A DNA stretch of 64,000 nucleotides from AP-15 sp035503615 (GCA_035503615.1 DATJTI010000042.1:62001-126000), one strand, 5' to 3'. Counted from the stretch's first letter, positions 45,201 through 53,502 are shown. Notes: a model not told the origin generated them from the sequence alone. Numbers and translations are program-made.

Positions 45201-45444
45201 CTTCCGGCCGATCCTGATGACCTCCTTCGCCTTTGGCATGGGCGTCCTGCCGCTGCTGCTGGCCACCGGGGCGGGTGCGAATTCGCGCAAGTCGCTGGGG
45301 TTGAGCGTGTTCAGCGGGATCATCGCCTCGACCTGCCTCGCGGTGCTGTTTGTCCCGTCATTTTTCGCAGTGCTGCAGCGTCTCGACGAGACCCGCAAAG
45401 CCCGCAAGCAACGAAAAGCACTGCAACCCGCCGCCGCAGAGTAG
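42280..45444 (+). CDS. RND efflux permease (HAE1/AcrB-MexF family), operon 2
   Basis: A 1054-residue inner-membrane proton/drug antiporter. M-I-S-K-F-F-I-E-H-P-V-L-A-N-V-L starts the first membrane helix. TM4 carries A-I-G-I-V-V-D-D-A-I-V-I-V-E with the paired proton-relay aspartates. The pore domains show the F-I-P-N-E-D-Q-G-Y-L motif, and the second half repeats the transmembrane block (L-A-G-Q-Y-E-S-W, L-L-A-T-G-A-G-A). The C-terminal tail is basic then Ala-rich. It shares the family with the permease of operon 1 but differs in sequence throughout, so they are not recent duplicates. With its own OMF and adaptor it forms a complete pump; substrates are unknown. Confidence 0.96.
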   Translation: MISKFFIEHPVLANVLAIVLVLIGAICLLRLPVAQYPNVTPPTVQVTTRYPGASPQTVVNTVALPIELQVNGVPGMLYMESTSAYDGTYTLTVTFQIGSDPNMDQVLVQNRVTNALAQLPEAVQAQGVAIRAKSSSILEFVTLNSPDGSRDALYMWNYATINLVNDLARLPGVGNVAVMGAGEYSMRIWMDPQKLYSFGLTPADVIRAIREQSQEVAAGQVGMPPAPKDQQFQYTVDIQSRLDDPKEFGDIVVKNQTNQGGKLVKLKDVAHIDLGAQTYAQDFKLDGKPAAGIAIYQTPDANSLKVAAEVAAKMAELARRFPPGLHYSIPYNTTIFVKDSINEVYKTLWQAGVLVLIVILVFLQNFRATLVPATTVPVTIIGAFAGMAALGYTVNLSTLFALILAIGIVVDDAIVIVEGVSKYIEEGQSGHDASIRAMNELFGPIIGITLVLMSVFLPSAFVPGLSGQIFAQFALVIAVTALISAVNAATLKPTQCALWLRQPVPPDQRNLFYRGFNHAYARMEHGYTRLVALMVRHSGLIVLLGVALAVVAVWGIARLPTAFIPNEDQGYLMVAAQLPDGAALGRTTAALDGATKLALATPGVETVISIAGMSVLDNNADLANAGVDFVVLKPWDERSKAKGTDIISIAKHLQAGLNRAPDGRLFVLAPPPIQGIGNAGGFQMQTEMLGGNFDYQKLSDATQQIVKDAGANSGLQHVLTTFRPGAPQVAVTIDRDRAQTLRVSVGDVFQALSAYLGSTYVNQFNKFGLSLQVYVQADSKFRLRPDDLLNLYVRSADGNMVPIGAVAHLSEVVGPPLVTLYNLFPSATIVGDAAPGYSSGQALTTMEGIAKQTLPPGVTYQWSAMSYQEKLTGNQLYYLFGLSVLLVYLCLAGQYESWILPLAVLSAVPLALLGPVVALTSLGVANNLYTQIGLILMIALSAKNGILIVEVAREGRMVHGKPILEAAVEASRMRFRPILMTSFAFGMGVLPLLLATGAGANSRKSLGLSVFSGIIASTCLAVLFVPSFFAVLQRLDETRKARKQRKALQPAAAE

Positions 45445-45483
45445 CCGGCGCCGCGCGTCGCGCCGCGCAATGCGACGCCGGCT

Positions 45484-46677
45484 TCAGACGATGTTTTCCG
45501 CGCGCAGAGCGGCGATCTCGGCGGCGCTGTAGCCGAGGGTCGAGAGGATCTGGTCGGTGTGCTCGCCGAGGCGCGGAGCGGGGCGGCGGTAGGTGCCCGG
45601 CGTCTCGGACAATTCGATCGGGGTCGGGGCCAGCGGCAATGTACCGTTGAGCGTCGGGTGCGGCACCTCGTCGAGCAGATGGGCGGCACGGATATGCGGG
45701 TCGTCGAGCGCCTGCTGCGGCGAATAGAGCTCTCCGGCGACGATGCTCGCCGCTTCGAGTGCCGCCAGCGCCTCGGCGCAGCTCCGTTCGGCGCACCATT
45801 GGTTCATCCGCGCGGCAATGATCTCACCATGATCGGCGCGCGCCTGGTCGTCGGCAAAGCGCGGATCATCGAGCCAGCGATCCTCGCCGATCATTCTGGT
45901 CCAGCGGCGGAACATCGCCGGGCCGATTACGGTCGTGACGATCCAGCCATCCTTGCAGCGGTAGAGATCGGCGGGAGCCGCGTTGAAGCCGCGATTGACG
46001 GTCGCCACCCGATCTACCCGGGTCAGCGCCTGCTCGATCAGGGTGGCGTTGGCAAAAGCGATCGCGGTCTTTAGCAACGCACCCTCGACCTTCTGTCCGC
46101 GCCCGGTCTTGCCGCGTTCGTAGAGTGCGGCCATCGTGCCGAATGCCGAGAGACAGGCGGTGCCGAAATCGACCCAAGGCAATTTGAACGCGATCGGTTG
46201 CTCGGGCGTGCCCGAGAGATAGGCCGCCCCGCTCATCGCCTGGCCGATGCCGTCGAAACCGTGCTTGTCGGAGAGCGGCCCACCGGCGCCAAAGCCGGTG
46301 ACCGTGGCCAGGATGATGTCGGGCTTGACTTGCCGCAGACTGTCGAGGTCGAGCGCCAGCGCGCGCAGCACAAGCGGCGGCAGGTTGGCGACGACGACAT
46401 CGGCGGTCGCGACCAGCCGGCGCACGATCTCGCGACCCTTGGGTGCCGCCGGATCGAGCGTCATGCCGAGCTTGTTCCGGTTCATCGCCAGAAACATCGC
46501 CCCGCCGCCATCGGGGCCGGCGCCGACCGGGATGAAAAAGCGGTCCTCGCCGCCACCGAGCCGCTCGATGCGGATCACCTCGGCGCCGAGATCGGCGAGC
46601 AACGCCGCGCAGAACGGTCCGGCGATATAGCGGCCGAAATCGAGAACGCGAACCCCGTCGAGCACCCCCGTCACCAT
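45484..46677 (-). CDS. CaiB/BaiF family (type III) CoA-transferase
   Basis: A 397-residue enzyme that moves CoA between carboxylic acids. The start M-V-T-G-V-L-D-G-V-R-V-L-D-F-G-R-Y-I-A-G-P is typical of the family. The catalytic aspartate is D142 in H-G-F-D-G-I-G-Q-A-M-S-G, and G-R-G-Q-K-V-E-G-A-L and the N-R-G-F-N-A-A-P region follow. The ATG at 46677 has ggggaggg directly upstream. The acyl substrate is not predictable. It sits opposite a carboxymuconolactone-decarboxylase-like gene and near a Rieske dioxygenase operon, so a part in aromatic or dicarboxylic acid breakdown is plausible. Confidence 0.92.
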   Translation of the reverse strand: MVTGVLDGVRVLDFGRYIAGPFCAALLADLGAEVIRIERLGGGEDRFFIPVGAGPDGGGAMFLAMNRNKLGMTLDPAAPKGREIVRRLVATADVVVANLPPLVLRALALDLDSLRQVKPDIILATVTGFGAGGPLSDKHGFDGIGQAMSGAAYLSGTPEQPIAFKLPWVDFGTACLSAFGTMAALYERGKTGRGQKVEGALLKTAIAFANATLIEQALTRVDRVATVNRGFNAAPADLYRCKDGWIVTTVIGPAMFRRWTRMIGEDRWLDDPRFADDQARADHGEIIAARMNQWCAERSCAEALAALEAASIVAGELYSPQQALDDPHIRAAHLLDEVPHPTLNGTLPLAPTPIELSETPGTYRRPAPRLGEHTDQILSTLGYSAAEIAALRAENIV

Positions 46678-46823
46678 GCCCTCCCCACATGCCGCCGCCA
46701 GCGCGATGGCACAGCATAGTGTCGGCCGCGGATCGCGGGCATAGTTTTGGCGGCGATCGGATGGCAGGATCATCCTGTCGGCTGTCGAGGCGGCCGGCGT
46801 TGCGACATACGAAAGGCAGGACG

Positions 46824-47369
46824 ATGGCCAGACTCCCCTCGATCACCCGCAAGGACCAGGTTGCGGCGAAAGATCACGCAATCTTTGATGCGATCGTCGC
46901 CAGCCGCGGTGCCGTGCAGGGGCCGTTCACGATGTTCCTGAACAGCCCCGAATTGGCGGGCCGGGTGGCGCATCTCGGCGCCTATGTGCGCTTCGAGGGC
47001 TCGCTCGACATGCGCGTGCGGGTGCTGGCGGCGATGACCGTCGCCCGCGAATTCGAGGCGGTCTATGTCTGGGGTGCGCAAGCCGGCGGCGCACGGCGGC
47101 AAGGGGTGCCCGAGACGACGATCACGGCAATCCGCGAGAACCATTCGCGCGGCATTCCGCCCGAAGACGCCGAGATCGTCGAGTTCACCCGGCAGCTGTT
47201 GCGCCAACACCGGATCGACAGTGCCACCGCCGAGCGGATGCGGGCGCGGTTCGGCGATGATGGCTTTATCCAGCTGACCGGTGCGATCGGCTATTACAGC
47301 CTCTTGGCGATGACCGTGAATGCGTGCGAATTGGAAGCGGCACCCAACGCCGAGGTGCTGAAGGTCTGA
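46824..47369 (+). CDS. Carboxymuconolactone decarboxylase-like (AhpD-fold) protein
   Basis: A 181-residue all-helical protein of the CMD/AhpD group. Features are G-P-F-T-M-F-L-N-S-P-E-L-A, then R-V-R-V-L-A-A-M-T-V-A-R-E-F-E-A-V-Y-V-W, the latter in place of the usual E-x4-H helix. The peroxidatic C-x2-C pair of AhpD is absent (the only Cys is near the C-terminus), so it is not an alkylhydroperoxidase. A decarboxylase or structural role is possible. ATG at 46824 follows an aaaggcagg site. Divergent from the CoA-transferase gene, across a 146-bp gap that presumably holds both promoters. Confidence 0.85.
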   Translation: MARLPSITRKDQVAAKDHAIFDAIVASRGAVQGPFTMFLNSPELAGRVAHLGAYVRFEGSLDMRVRVLAAMTVAREFEAVYVWGAQAGGARRQGVPETTITAIRENHSRGIPPEDAEIVEFTRQLLRQHRIDSATAERMRARFGDDGFIQLTGAIGYYSLLAMTVNACELEAAPNAEVLKV

Positions 47370-47429
47370 GCCTGACCCGGCTGCGCTGCTGGTGGCGAGG
47401 ACCGCGCCGGGCCGGTATAACCGGCCGCC

Positions 47430-48461
47430 ATGCGCCGCTCGATGCGTCTCGGTCTCGCCGGCCTGCTGCTCCTGCTGGTGCTGTTCGGCCTTTATGCCGC
47501 CTATTGGCGGATCGTTGCCGGTCGGATCGCGCAGGGCATCGTTGCCTGGCAGCAATCGGTGCGCACACGCCGGATCGACGCCTCCTGGCGCGAGCTGCAT
47601 GTCGGCGGCTTCCCGCTTGCATTCCGGGTCGTGCTCGACGATGCCGCGCTGCGCGACGGCAGGCTCCGCCCGGCCCCGCAGCTCGATGTGCCGGTGCTGA
47701 CCGGCACGGCACGGCCATGGGATTTTGCCGATTGGCGACTGGCGGCACCCGCGGGCCTGATCGCCGGTCTCGCCGCCGCGCCGGGCCCACCCATGGCGCC
47801 GCGGCTGGCGGCACGGACCGCCATTGGTTCGGCGTCGTTCGCGGCAACGGGGGGCGGCTGGCTGTGGCTCGGCTTGAAGCAGGTCACCGCCGCGGCTGGT
47901 TCGCGCATCCCGATCGCCGCCGCCGACATCTGGATCACACTGCCTGCGGCGCCGCCGCGGACCCATACCGAGCCGAGCTTTGGCCTGGCGCTCGATCTGC
48001 GGCAGATGCGGCTGCCGGCAGCGCCTGCAATCCTCGGCGCCACGATCGACGAGCTCGCCGTTTCTGCCACCCTTGAGGGGGTCGTGCCGAGCGGGAAGCT
48101 GCCGCAGGCGCTCGCCGCCTGGCGCGATGCCGGCGGCACGGTCGAGTTCGATCATCTGCGGCTCCGTTGGGGCGGGATCGGAGTGACCGCCAACGGCACT
48201 CTGGCGCTCGATCAGAACCTGCAGCCGATCGCCGCCTTTTCCGGCGGGATCGAGGGCTTTCACACGATCCTGACGGCGCTGGTCGGGGCCGGCCAGCTCG
48301 ATACCGAAGAGGCGGCACTGGCCCAGATCGCGCTGTCGGCGCTGGCCCGGCCCGGCTCCGACGGCAAGCCGCAGATCAGGACCGCGTTCACGATCCAGGA
48401 CGGCAAGATGTTTCTCGGACCGGTCCGCCTCGGCGCGGCGCCGCGGATCGAGTGGAAGTAG
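47430..48461 (+). CDS. DUF2125 family membrane-anchored periplasmic protein
   Basis: A 343-residue protein with an N-terminal membrane anchor or uncleaved signal (L-G-L-A-G-L-L-L-L-L-V-L-F-G-L-Y) followed by W-R-I-V-A-G-R-I, a beta-rich body, and conserved short patterns such as G-F-P-L-A-F-R, A-P-A-G-L-I-A, F-D-H-L-R-L-R-W-G and the A-F-S-G-G-I-E-G region. This fits DUF2125, an alphaproteobacterial envelope family of unknown function that resembles lipid-bridge-like beta folds. ATG at 47430. It follows the CMD-like gene by 60 bp, but the two need not be related. Confidence 0.85.
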   Translation: MRRSMRLGLAGLLLLLVLFGLYAAYWRIVAGRIAQGIVAWQQSVRTRRIDASWRELHVGGFPLAFRVVLDDAALRDGRLRPAPQLDVPVLTGTARPWDFADWRLAAPAGLIAGLAAAPGPPMAPRLAARTAIGSASFAATGGGWLWLGLKQVTAAAGSRIPIAAADIWITLPAAPPRTHTEPSFGLALDLRQMRLPAAPAILGATIDELAVSATLEGVVPSGKLPQALAAWRDAGGTVEFDHLRLRWGGIGVTANGTLALDQNLQPIAAFSGGIEGFHTILTALVGAGQLDTEEAALAQIALSALARPGSDGKPQIRTAFTIQDGKMFLGPVRLGAAPRIEWK

Positions 48462-48506
48462 CCGACGCACCGCGGCCATAGCGGCAAAACGGGATCAGAA
48501 ACCGCG

Positions 48507-48914
48507 ATGGGCTTTGTTCAGCTGCTGCTCAATGTCCTGTGGATCTTGACCGGCGGGCTGTGGATGGCGGCGGGGTGGCTGATCGCGGCGATCATCATGG
48601 CGATCACGATCATCGGCCTGCCCTGGACGCGTGCCGCGTTCAACATCGCGCTCTACACGCTCTTACCTTTCGGCCACCGCGCCGTCTCCCGCGAGGAGTA
48701 CACCGGCGAGAGCGATGTTGGGACGGGTCCCATCGGCTGGCTCGGCAATCTGATCTGGCTCTTTCTGGCTGGGTGGTGGCTGGCCCTCGGCCATCTGGTC
48801 CTGGCCGTGCTGCTCGCCATCACCATCATCGGCCTGCCCTTCGCCTGGGCGCATCTGAAGCTCGCCGGCTTGTCACTCTGGCCGATCGGCAAGATGATCG
48901 TGCCGGTCGAATAG
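48507..48914 (+). CDS. YccF domain inner-membrane protein
   Basis: A 135-residue protein with two YccF repeats. Each begins with a W-I/L-x-x-G-G/W-W hydrophobic segment and ends with the I-T-I-I-G-L-P-W/F-A motif (about residues 33-41 and 104-112). Between them lie F-G-H-R-A-V-S-R and the second repeat start G-N-L-I-W-L-F-L-A-G-W-W-L-A-L. Around four membrane segments are expected. The family is widespread and functionally unassigned. ATG at 48507, with convergent dioxygenase beta immediately downstream. Confidence 0.9.
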   Translation: MGFVQLLLNVLWILTGGLWMAAGWLIAAIIMAITIIGLPWTRAAFNIALYTLLPFGHRAVSREEYTGESDVGTGPIGWLGNLIWLFLAGWWLALGHLVLAVLLAITIIGLPFAWAHLKLAGLSLWPIGKMIVPVE

Positions 48915-48928
48915 CCGCACCACCTCAG

Positions 48929-48962
48929 AGCGGGATCGCCAGCCCTATAGCGGGATCGCCAG
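48929..48962 (-). repeat. 14-bp direct repeat (period 20) spanning the dioxygenase beta stop codon
   Basis: agcgggatcgccag occurs at 48929-48942 and 48949-48962. The second copy encodes the C-terminal L-A-I-P-L and abuts the TAG stop (48945-48947); the first copy lies beyond the stop. The period is not a multiple of three. Confidence 0.88.
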
Positions 48963-49424
48963 CAGAGTATCGATCTGGCGGCTATCGAGCACCACCGTCC
49001 GGGTCCCGAATTTCCAGCGCTCGCCCTCGCGCCGCACCCGGTCGACATAGCGGCCGGCGGCAAACACCGTCATGTCGCCATCCTGCATCGTGCGCACGAC
49101 GAGAAAATTCGCGACGAGATCGAGCACATCGCCTGGCTCGCCGGTGATCCTCAGCGACGAGACCAGGTGCCGGTAGCGCTGCGGCTCGTAGATGTTGGCC
49201 TCGCGCAAAGCGCTGACCCGGTCCTTCAGCATATTGCGCGAGGTCGCGTAGATCAGTCCGAGCGGACGGTTCGCCTCGTAGTTCTCGGCCGAGGTGACGC
49301 GGTAGAAGCAATCTTCGGTAAAGAAGTCGGGCCAGCGTTCGAGCTCGTCATCGTCGAGGCAGTGCACGTAATCCGCATAGAGTTCGTCGAGCTCCAGCCG
49401 CAGCGCGACTGCCTCGATACTCAT
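48945..49424 (-). CDS. Aromatic-ring-hydroxylating dioxygenase, beta (small) subunit
   Basis: A 159-residue cone-fold protein, the non-catalytic subunit of Rieske ring-hydroxylating oxygenases. Typical elements are L-E-L-D-E-L-Y-A-D-Y-V-H-C-L-D-D-D-E-L, W-P-D-F-F-T-E-D-C-F-Y-R-V, R-N-M-L-K-D-R-V, and the strand V-A-N-F-L-V-V-R-T. It lies four bases after the alpha gene, so the pair makes an alpha-beta oxygenase. The 3' end carries a duplicated tip. No ferredoxin or ferredoxin reductase is encoded alongside. Confidence 0.92.
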   Translation of the reverse strand: MSIEAVALRLELDELYADYVHCLDDDELERWPDFFTEDCFYRVTSAENYEANRPLGLIYATSRNMLKDRVSALREANIYEPQRYRHLVSSLRITGEPGDVLDLVANFLVVRTMQDGDMTVFAAGRYVDRVRREGERWKFGTRTVVLDSRQIDTLLAIPL

Positions 49425-49428
49425 TGGC

Positions 49429-50670
49429 CTACAGCCCCATCAGGGGTCGGTAGCAATGCCAGAAGCTGCGCACCGAGGCTTCGGTCGTGCGGTTGGCTTC
49501 GGAGACATGGCCGGCACCGCCCATTTCCAGGACCGAGCAATCCTGCTCCGAGCCGCGGATCGCCCGCTGGATAAAGTTGCCGACGGCACCATCCTCCATC
49601 GAGACATAACCGGCCGGGCCGACCAGATTTGCCTGGGCGAGGCGCAGCGCCGTCATCTCGGCATCGTCCTCCGCGAAGCCGAGATAGATCCACTGCAGTT
49701 CGGTCTTGTCCGGACCTTTGGGCAGAACCACGCGCAGCGCGATCGAGTTCTGGATCTGCTGCAATACGAAATTGGGGAACAACGACAGGATCTGCGTCGT
49801 CGTGTCATCGCCGAATTCCTCGCGCATCGCAAGAAATCCGGGGTCGGCAAGACGGAAATTCTCGTGCATCGACGGCATGCCGGCATAGAGCCGGTCCGAG
49901 GTCGCGGCATCGACGCGGTCCACCTTGTTGCGGGTGTAGCTCGCATGATGCGCGCCATTCTCGGCAATATCGACGCCACCTTCCGCGGTCAGGCGCGACA
50001 TGCGGAATGTCGTGAAAAAGCTGTGCAGCAGCGTCGCGTGATAGGTGTCGCGCACATTCTCGAAATAGAGCTTCCAGTTGTTGTGCAGGATCTGCGAGGT
50101 GGTGCCGAGAATTTTCGGGGTGCCGTGCAGCACCCGGTGAATGCGCGAGCCGATCAAATTGCCGATATAGTCGCCGAGCGGCGGCGCTTCCGGCGACAGG
50201 GTGCCGAAGACGAGGTCGCCAAACCGGTCGACGCGCAGCTGTTTGAGACCGTGCTGTTCGAGAGCAAAGCTCGCTGGCATTCCGCCCTTGCCGGCGATGC
50301 CGCGGCGGAAGGCGACGCTGTCGAGATTGCCTGCGAGATCATAGCGCCAAGCATGATAGACGCAGGTCAGGTTGTCGGCGTGGCCGCGCTGTTTCAGGCA
50401 AACGAGGTTGCCGCGATGGGCGCAGCGGTTGACCATCGCATGCAGTTCGCCATCATGCCCGCGGGTCACGATGACCGGGGTCTCGCCGAGAAAGGTGGTC
50501 AGATAGTCGCCCGGCTGTGGCAGTTCCCCGGCGAGGGTCAGGAACTGCCAGGTCGGTCCGAGAAAGATCCGCGCCAGCTCCGCGCGGTAGATCTCGGGGT
50601 CGGCAAACACCCGGTAGGGAACCCGGAGATTCCCCTCGGCGGGCCATTCGAGCATCGGCTGCTGTTCCAT
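49429..50670 (-). CDS. Rieske ring-hydroxylating dioxygenase, alpha (large) subunit
   Basis: A 413-residue catalytic subunit. The N-terminal Rieske [2Fe-2S] domain shows C83-x-H85 and C103-x2-H106 (C-A-H-R-G-N then C-V-Y-H-A-W). The mononuclear iron site is visible as D208-x2-H211-x4-H216 (R-D-T-Y-H-A-T-L-L-H). The large cap domain follows. Rieske-site wording resembles the benzoate/anthranilate-type oxygenases, but the substrate cannot be assigned. ATG at 50670 with gagg upstream; an open frame continues further but without similarity. Order in the transcript: flavin reductase, alpha, beta. Confidence 0.94.
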   Translation of the reverse strand: MEQQPMLEWPAEGNLRVPYRVFADPEIYRAELARIFLGPTWQFLTLAGELPQPGDYLTTFLGETPVIVTRGHDGELHAMVNRCAHRGNLVCLKQRGHADNLTCVYHAWRYDLAGNLDSVAFRRGIAGKGGMPASFALEQHGLKQLRVDRFGDLVFGTLSPEAPPLGDYIGNLIGSRIHRVLHGTPKILGTTSQILHNNWKLYFENVRDTYHATLLHSFFTTFRMSRLTAEGGVDIAENGAHHASYTRNKVDRVDAATSDRLYAGMPSMHENFRLADPGFLAMREEFGDDTTTQILSLFPNFVLQQIQNSIALRVVLPKGPDKTELQWIYLGFAEDDAEMTALRLAQANLVGPAGYVSMEDGAVGNFIQRAIRGSEQDCSVLEMGGAGHVSEANRTTEASVRSFWHCYRPLMGL

Positions 50671-50745
50671 GCTGGACCTCGCATCAGCGGCATAGGGACG
50701 CGGTTCATGCGGCGGCAGTCGCGTCCCCACGGACTCTAAAGGACG

Positions 50746-51249
50746 TCAGCCACCGTAGAAGACGTTGTCGCCCAGATCCTTCATTTCGAGGATCGCGGCA
50801 TCGGGACGGCCGGTGACCGGTTTTGGCAGATGCGCCTCGACAACCTCGCCGACGACGATGTGGTGGTCGCCCTGCTCGACGATGCCGGTGACCCTGCATT
50901 CGACCGCAGCCAACGCCGCATCGAGGATCGGTGCGCCATTGCCACCCTGGTGGACCGCCTGGCCGGAGAGCTTGCCGTCTTCGAGCTGGGTCGGCTTGAA
51001 AAAGGTGAAGGCCACCCCCTTGGCGTCCTTGCCCAGCATGTTGAGAGCGAAATTCCTGGAGTTTTTGACGATCGGGTAGGCACCGGAATCGGTCTTCACG
51101 CCGACCACGACCAGCGGCGGATTGAAGGCGCTCTGGGTCACCCAGTTGACGGTCGCGGCGGCGACATTGCCTTTCCCGTCATCGGCGGTCAGCACGTAGA
51201 TGCCGTAAGGAATCATCCGCAGCGCAGTCTTTTTGGCATCCTGGTCCAT
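50746..51249 (-). CDS. Flavin reductase family (FMN-binding split-barrel) protein
   Basis: A 167-residue split-barrel flavoprotein: M-I-P-Y-G-I-Y-V-L-T-A-D-D, then N-V-A-A-A-T-V-N-W-V-T-Q-S-A-F-N-P-P-L-V-V-V, N-F-A-L-N-M-L-G, and A-A-L-A-A-V-E-C-R-V-T-G-I-V-E-Q-G-D-H. This is the DIM6/NtaB-type group that supplies reduced FMN to two-component monooxygenases. It lies 75 bp before the Rieske alpha gene on the same strand; it may furnish electrons, replacing a ferredoxin reductase. The ATG at 51249 has a gggaggg site. Confidence 0.9.
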   Translation of the reverse strand: MDQDAKKTALRMIPYGIYVLTADDGKGNVAAATVNWVTQSAFNPPLVVVGVKTDSGAYPIVKNSRNFALNMLGKDAKGVAFTFFKPTQLEDGKLSGQAVHQGGNGAPILDAALAAVECRVTGIVEQGDHHIVVGEVVEAHLPKPVTGRPDAAILEMKDLGDNVFYGG

Positions 51250-51347
51250 GTTTCGCCCTCCCTGTTCATGCAACGGCGCTGAGTGGATCATAAACCAGAA
51301 GCATTCCAAATTGAACCCATATGCGAAGATCATGGCGGCGCGGGCTG

Positions 51348-52616
51348 TCAGTTGCCCCTCCGGCCATTTGCGGCCTCGACATATTCCGGCACCCGGTAAT
51401 AAACCCACACCAGATTCGCCAGCAGCACCACACCGGTGACCAGAAACACCCAGCGCAGCCCGAACGCCGCGGCGACGGCACCACCGCTCAGCGGTCCGAG
51501 CGAGTTGCCGAGAAACATCGCCGACGCGGTAATGCCGTAGACCGTGCCGCGCTGGGCCCGCGGCACGAGCCGCCCGACCAGCGCGTTCGCGGTCGGCAGG
51601 ATGCCGCCGATGAACATCCCGACCGCGAAGCGCTCGATCGTGAAGGTCCAGTAATTGCCGGCAAAAGTCTGCGGCAGGGTGGCAAGGCTCGCGCCCAGGA
51701 GGCTGATCAGCAGCACCCGGCGGTAGCCGAGCACGTCGCTGCGCTTGCCGAGAAACGGCGAGGCGACGACATCGGCGAGCCCGGTCACCGAAAAGGCGAT
51801 GCCGCTCAATGTGGCGAGATCGGGCCGCATGCCGACCAACTCCTTGACAAACAGCGTGACCACCGGCTGCACGGTGCGCACTCCGAACTGCGCCATCAGC
51901 AGCACGAAGAACAGCGGCAGCAACCCCGGCGAGCGCGCCACGGCGAGCAGTGCCGCGAGCAGCGAGCGTCCGTCACCGGTGCGCGGCGGGGCGACAAACC
52001 GCTCCTGCACGGCAAACCAGACGAGGAGGGTGGAGAGCAGCACCGTTCCCCCGGTGCAATAGAATGGGATGCGATAGCTGTGGGTCGCGTCGGCGAGCGC
52101 ACCACCGATGAGCGGGCCGATCAGCGAGCCGACCAGCTGCCCGGTACTGAGCCAGCCGAGCGCGAAGCCGAGCCGCTCCTCCGGCGCCTGGCTTGCGACC
52201 AACGCGATCGCCGAGCTCGAGAACCCGGCAAACACCCCCATCAGCGCGCGACAGGCGAAGAACTGCCAGACATTGGCGGCCACCCCCATCAGCATCGCGA
52301 AAATGCCGATCGCGACACTCGAGCGCAGCAGCATCAGCTTGCGGCCGCGCCGGTCGGCCAGCCGCCCCCACAATGGCGAAGCAAAGGCTGCGACGAGCGA
52401 GGTGATGCCGGAGAGAATGCCCGCCCACAGATCGACCGCACTGGCCGAGCGGACTCCCAGCACCGGCAGAAACAGCGGCATGATCGGGGTCAGCATCGAG
52501 AAACTCATGGTCATGACAAACTGGATGCCGACCATTGCCCACAATGTCCGCTGCCATTGCCCTGAGGGCGATTGCCCACTGTCATCGGTAATCGGTTCAA
52601 TCGATTGTTCGGCCAT
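51348..52616 (-). CDS. MFS transporter (drug/substrate:proton antiport-like, 12 TM)
   Basis: A 422-residue transporter. The hydrophilic N-terminus (about 25 residues) precedes 12 membrane helices. Between TM2 and TM3 is W-G-R-L-A-D-R-R-G-R-K, the MFS signature loop, with its counterpart F-L-G-K-R-S-D-V-L-G-Y-R-R between TM8 and TM9. TM5 includes Q-L-V-G-S-L-I-G-P-L-I-G-G, a motif C-like glycine pattern typical of drug-export MFS members. It heads the leftward MFS-flavin reductase-oxygenase run, 98 bp before the reductase, and may export or import the oxygenase substrate. Confidence 0.9.
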   Translation of the reverse strand: MAEQSIEPITDDSGQSPSGQWQRTLWAMVGIQFVMTMSFSMLTPIMPLFLPVLGVRSASAVDLWAGILSGITSLVAAFASPLWGRLADRRGRKLMLLRSSVAIGIFAMLMGVAANVWQFFACRALMGVFAGFSSSAIALVASQAPEERLGFALGWLSTGQLVGSLIGPLIGGALADATHSYRIPFYCTGGTVLLSTLLVWFAVQERFVAPPRTGDGRSLLAALLAVARSPGLLPLFFVLLMAQFGVRTVQPVVTLFVKELVGMRPDLATLSGIAFSVTGLADVVASPFLGKRSDVLGYRRVLLISLLGASLATLPQTFAGNYWTFTIERFAVGMFIGGILPTANALVGRLVPRAQRGTVYGITASAMFLGNSLGPLSGGAVAAAFGLRWVFLVTGVVLLANLVWVYYRVPEYVEAANGRRGN

Positions 52617-53008
52617 GTCCCCCGCTGACCAACCCGAAATGGGGCCGCACCAAGCGGCCGGCTCGGTTGCTTTCTAGTCGAAAGGGTGTCGCGTTTTAGC
52701 GGAGAGGGTGCCGCTTTCCGGTCGAAAGGGTAAGTGCTTTCCAGCCGCGCGGACCGCGGCGGGACCGATCTGCATCGCCGCGCAGACGTGGCCGACGCCA
52801 CGGCTGCAACTGCGCTCGGGTGAGAATGTCAACACCCGGCCGGGCGCGCGGCTACCTGCCGCCGGCAACCTGCGATGTTTCGCGTGCAATAGGCCGCTGC
52901 CCAAATCCCGGGCAGAATCACCTTGAAAAAAAGCAGAGACAATAACGCATTGCTGCCCTACATTCAGGTCAAGGCTCGACGACAGGGCCACTTTTGAACG
53001 GGAGTTGA
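52617..53008. other. Intergenic region upstream of two divergent MFS genes
   Basis: About 390 bp without a convincing gene. The 11-mer gtcgaaagggt is repeated at 52677-52687 and 52721-52731, with gagggtgccgctttcc between; the spacing of 44 bp is about four helical turns and could suit a DNA-binding protein. The region 52920-52990 is AT-richer and contains ttgaaa at 52923, a possible -35 element for the decayed rightward transporter gene. Confidence 0.5.
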
Positions 53009-53502
53009 ATGATGGCGGCAGCACCGGTCGTGTACGATCGTCCCTGGTGGAAGAGGCCGATAGGGACCGATGGTATGCGTTTGTGGCGGCGCGGCTCGGC
53101 TGGACCCTCGACGCACCCGATTTTACGATCTTTCTGCTGATCATGCTGCCGATCGCCAAGACGTTCGGCATGCCGCTGACTGCGGTTACGATCGTCTTCG
53201 TCTTGACGCTGTGGATGCGGCTCGTCGGCGCTACCGCCGTGGGCTGGGTCGCCGGCCGGCTCGGGCGAAAAATTCTATTGATGATCTCGATCCTCGGCTA
53301 CTCGGTGTGCAATGTCATTGCCGGGCTCTTGCCGACCCTTCTGTTCCTGTTGATCTGCCGCACGCTGCTCGGCCTGTTCATGGGCGGCGAATGGCCCGCC
53401 GGTGCATCACTGGCGGTAGAAACCTGGCCGATCCACTCGCGCGGCTTTATGCGCTGCATGACCAGGGGCACCGAGATGGTGCCCGCTCTGGTCGTGGCCT
53501 GA
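53009..53502 (+). pseudogene. Decayed, truncated copy of the downstream SHS-type MFS transporter
   Basis: The ATG-ATG at 53009/53012, behind ggag, opens a frame encoding M-M-A-A-A-P-V-V-Y-D-R-P-W-W-K, matching P-W-W-K near the start of the intact downstream gene. Similarity then continues in a different frame from R-D-R-W-Y-A-F-V-A-A-R-L-G-W-T-L-D, so about one base is missing near 53060-53061. The body follows the paralogue closely through the first five helices (F-T-I-F-L-L-I-M-x-P-I-A, L-T-L-W-M-R-L). After G-E-W-P-A-G-A and S-R-G-F-M the similarity ends, and the frame stops at 53502 with about 260 residues missing. It is not a functional transporter. Confidence 0.85.

Noticed and set aside
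53005..53502. A short functional MFS-like protein from the TTG at 53005
   Set aside because: Its first residues are an out-of-frame translation of the true start region. The real start encodes P-W-W-K and is separated by a frameshift, so a pseudogene explains the data better.
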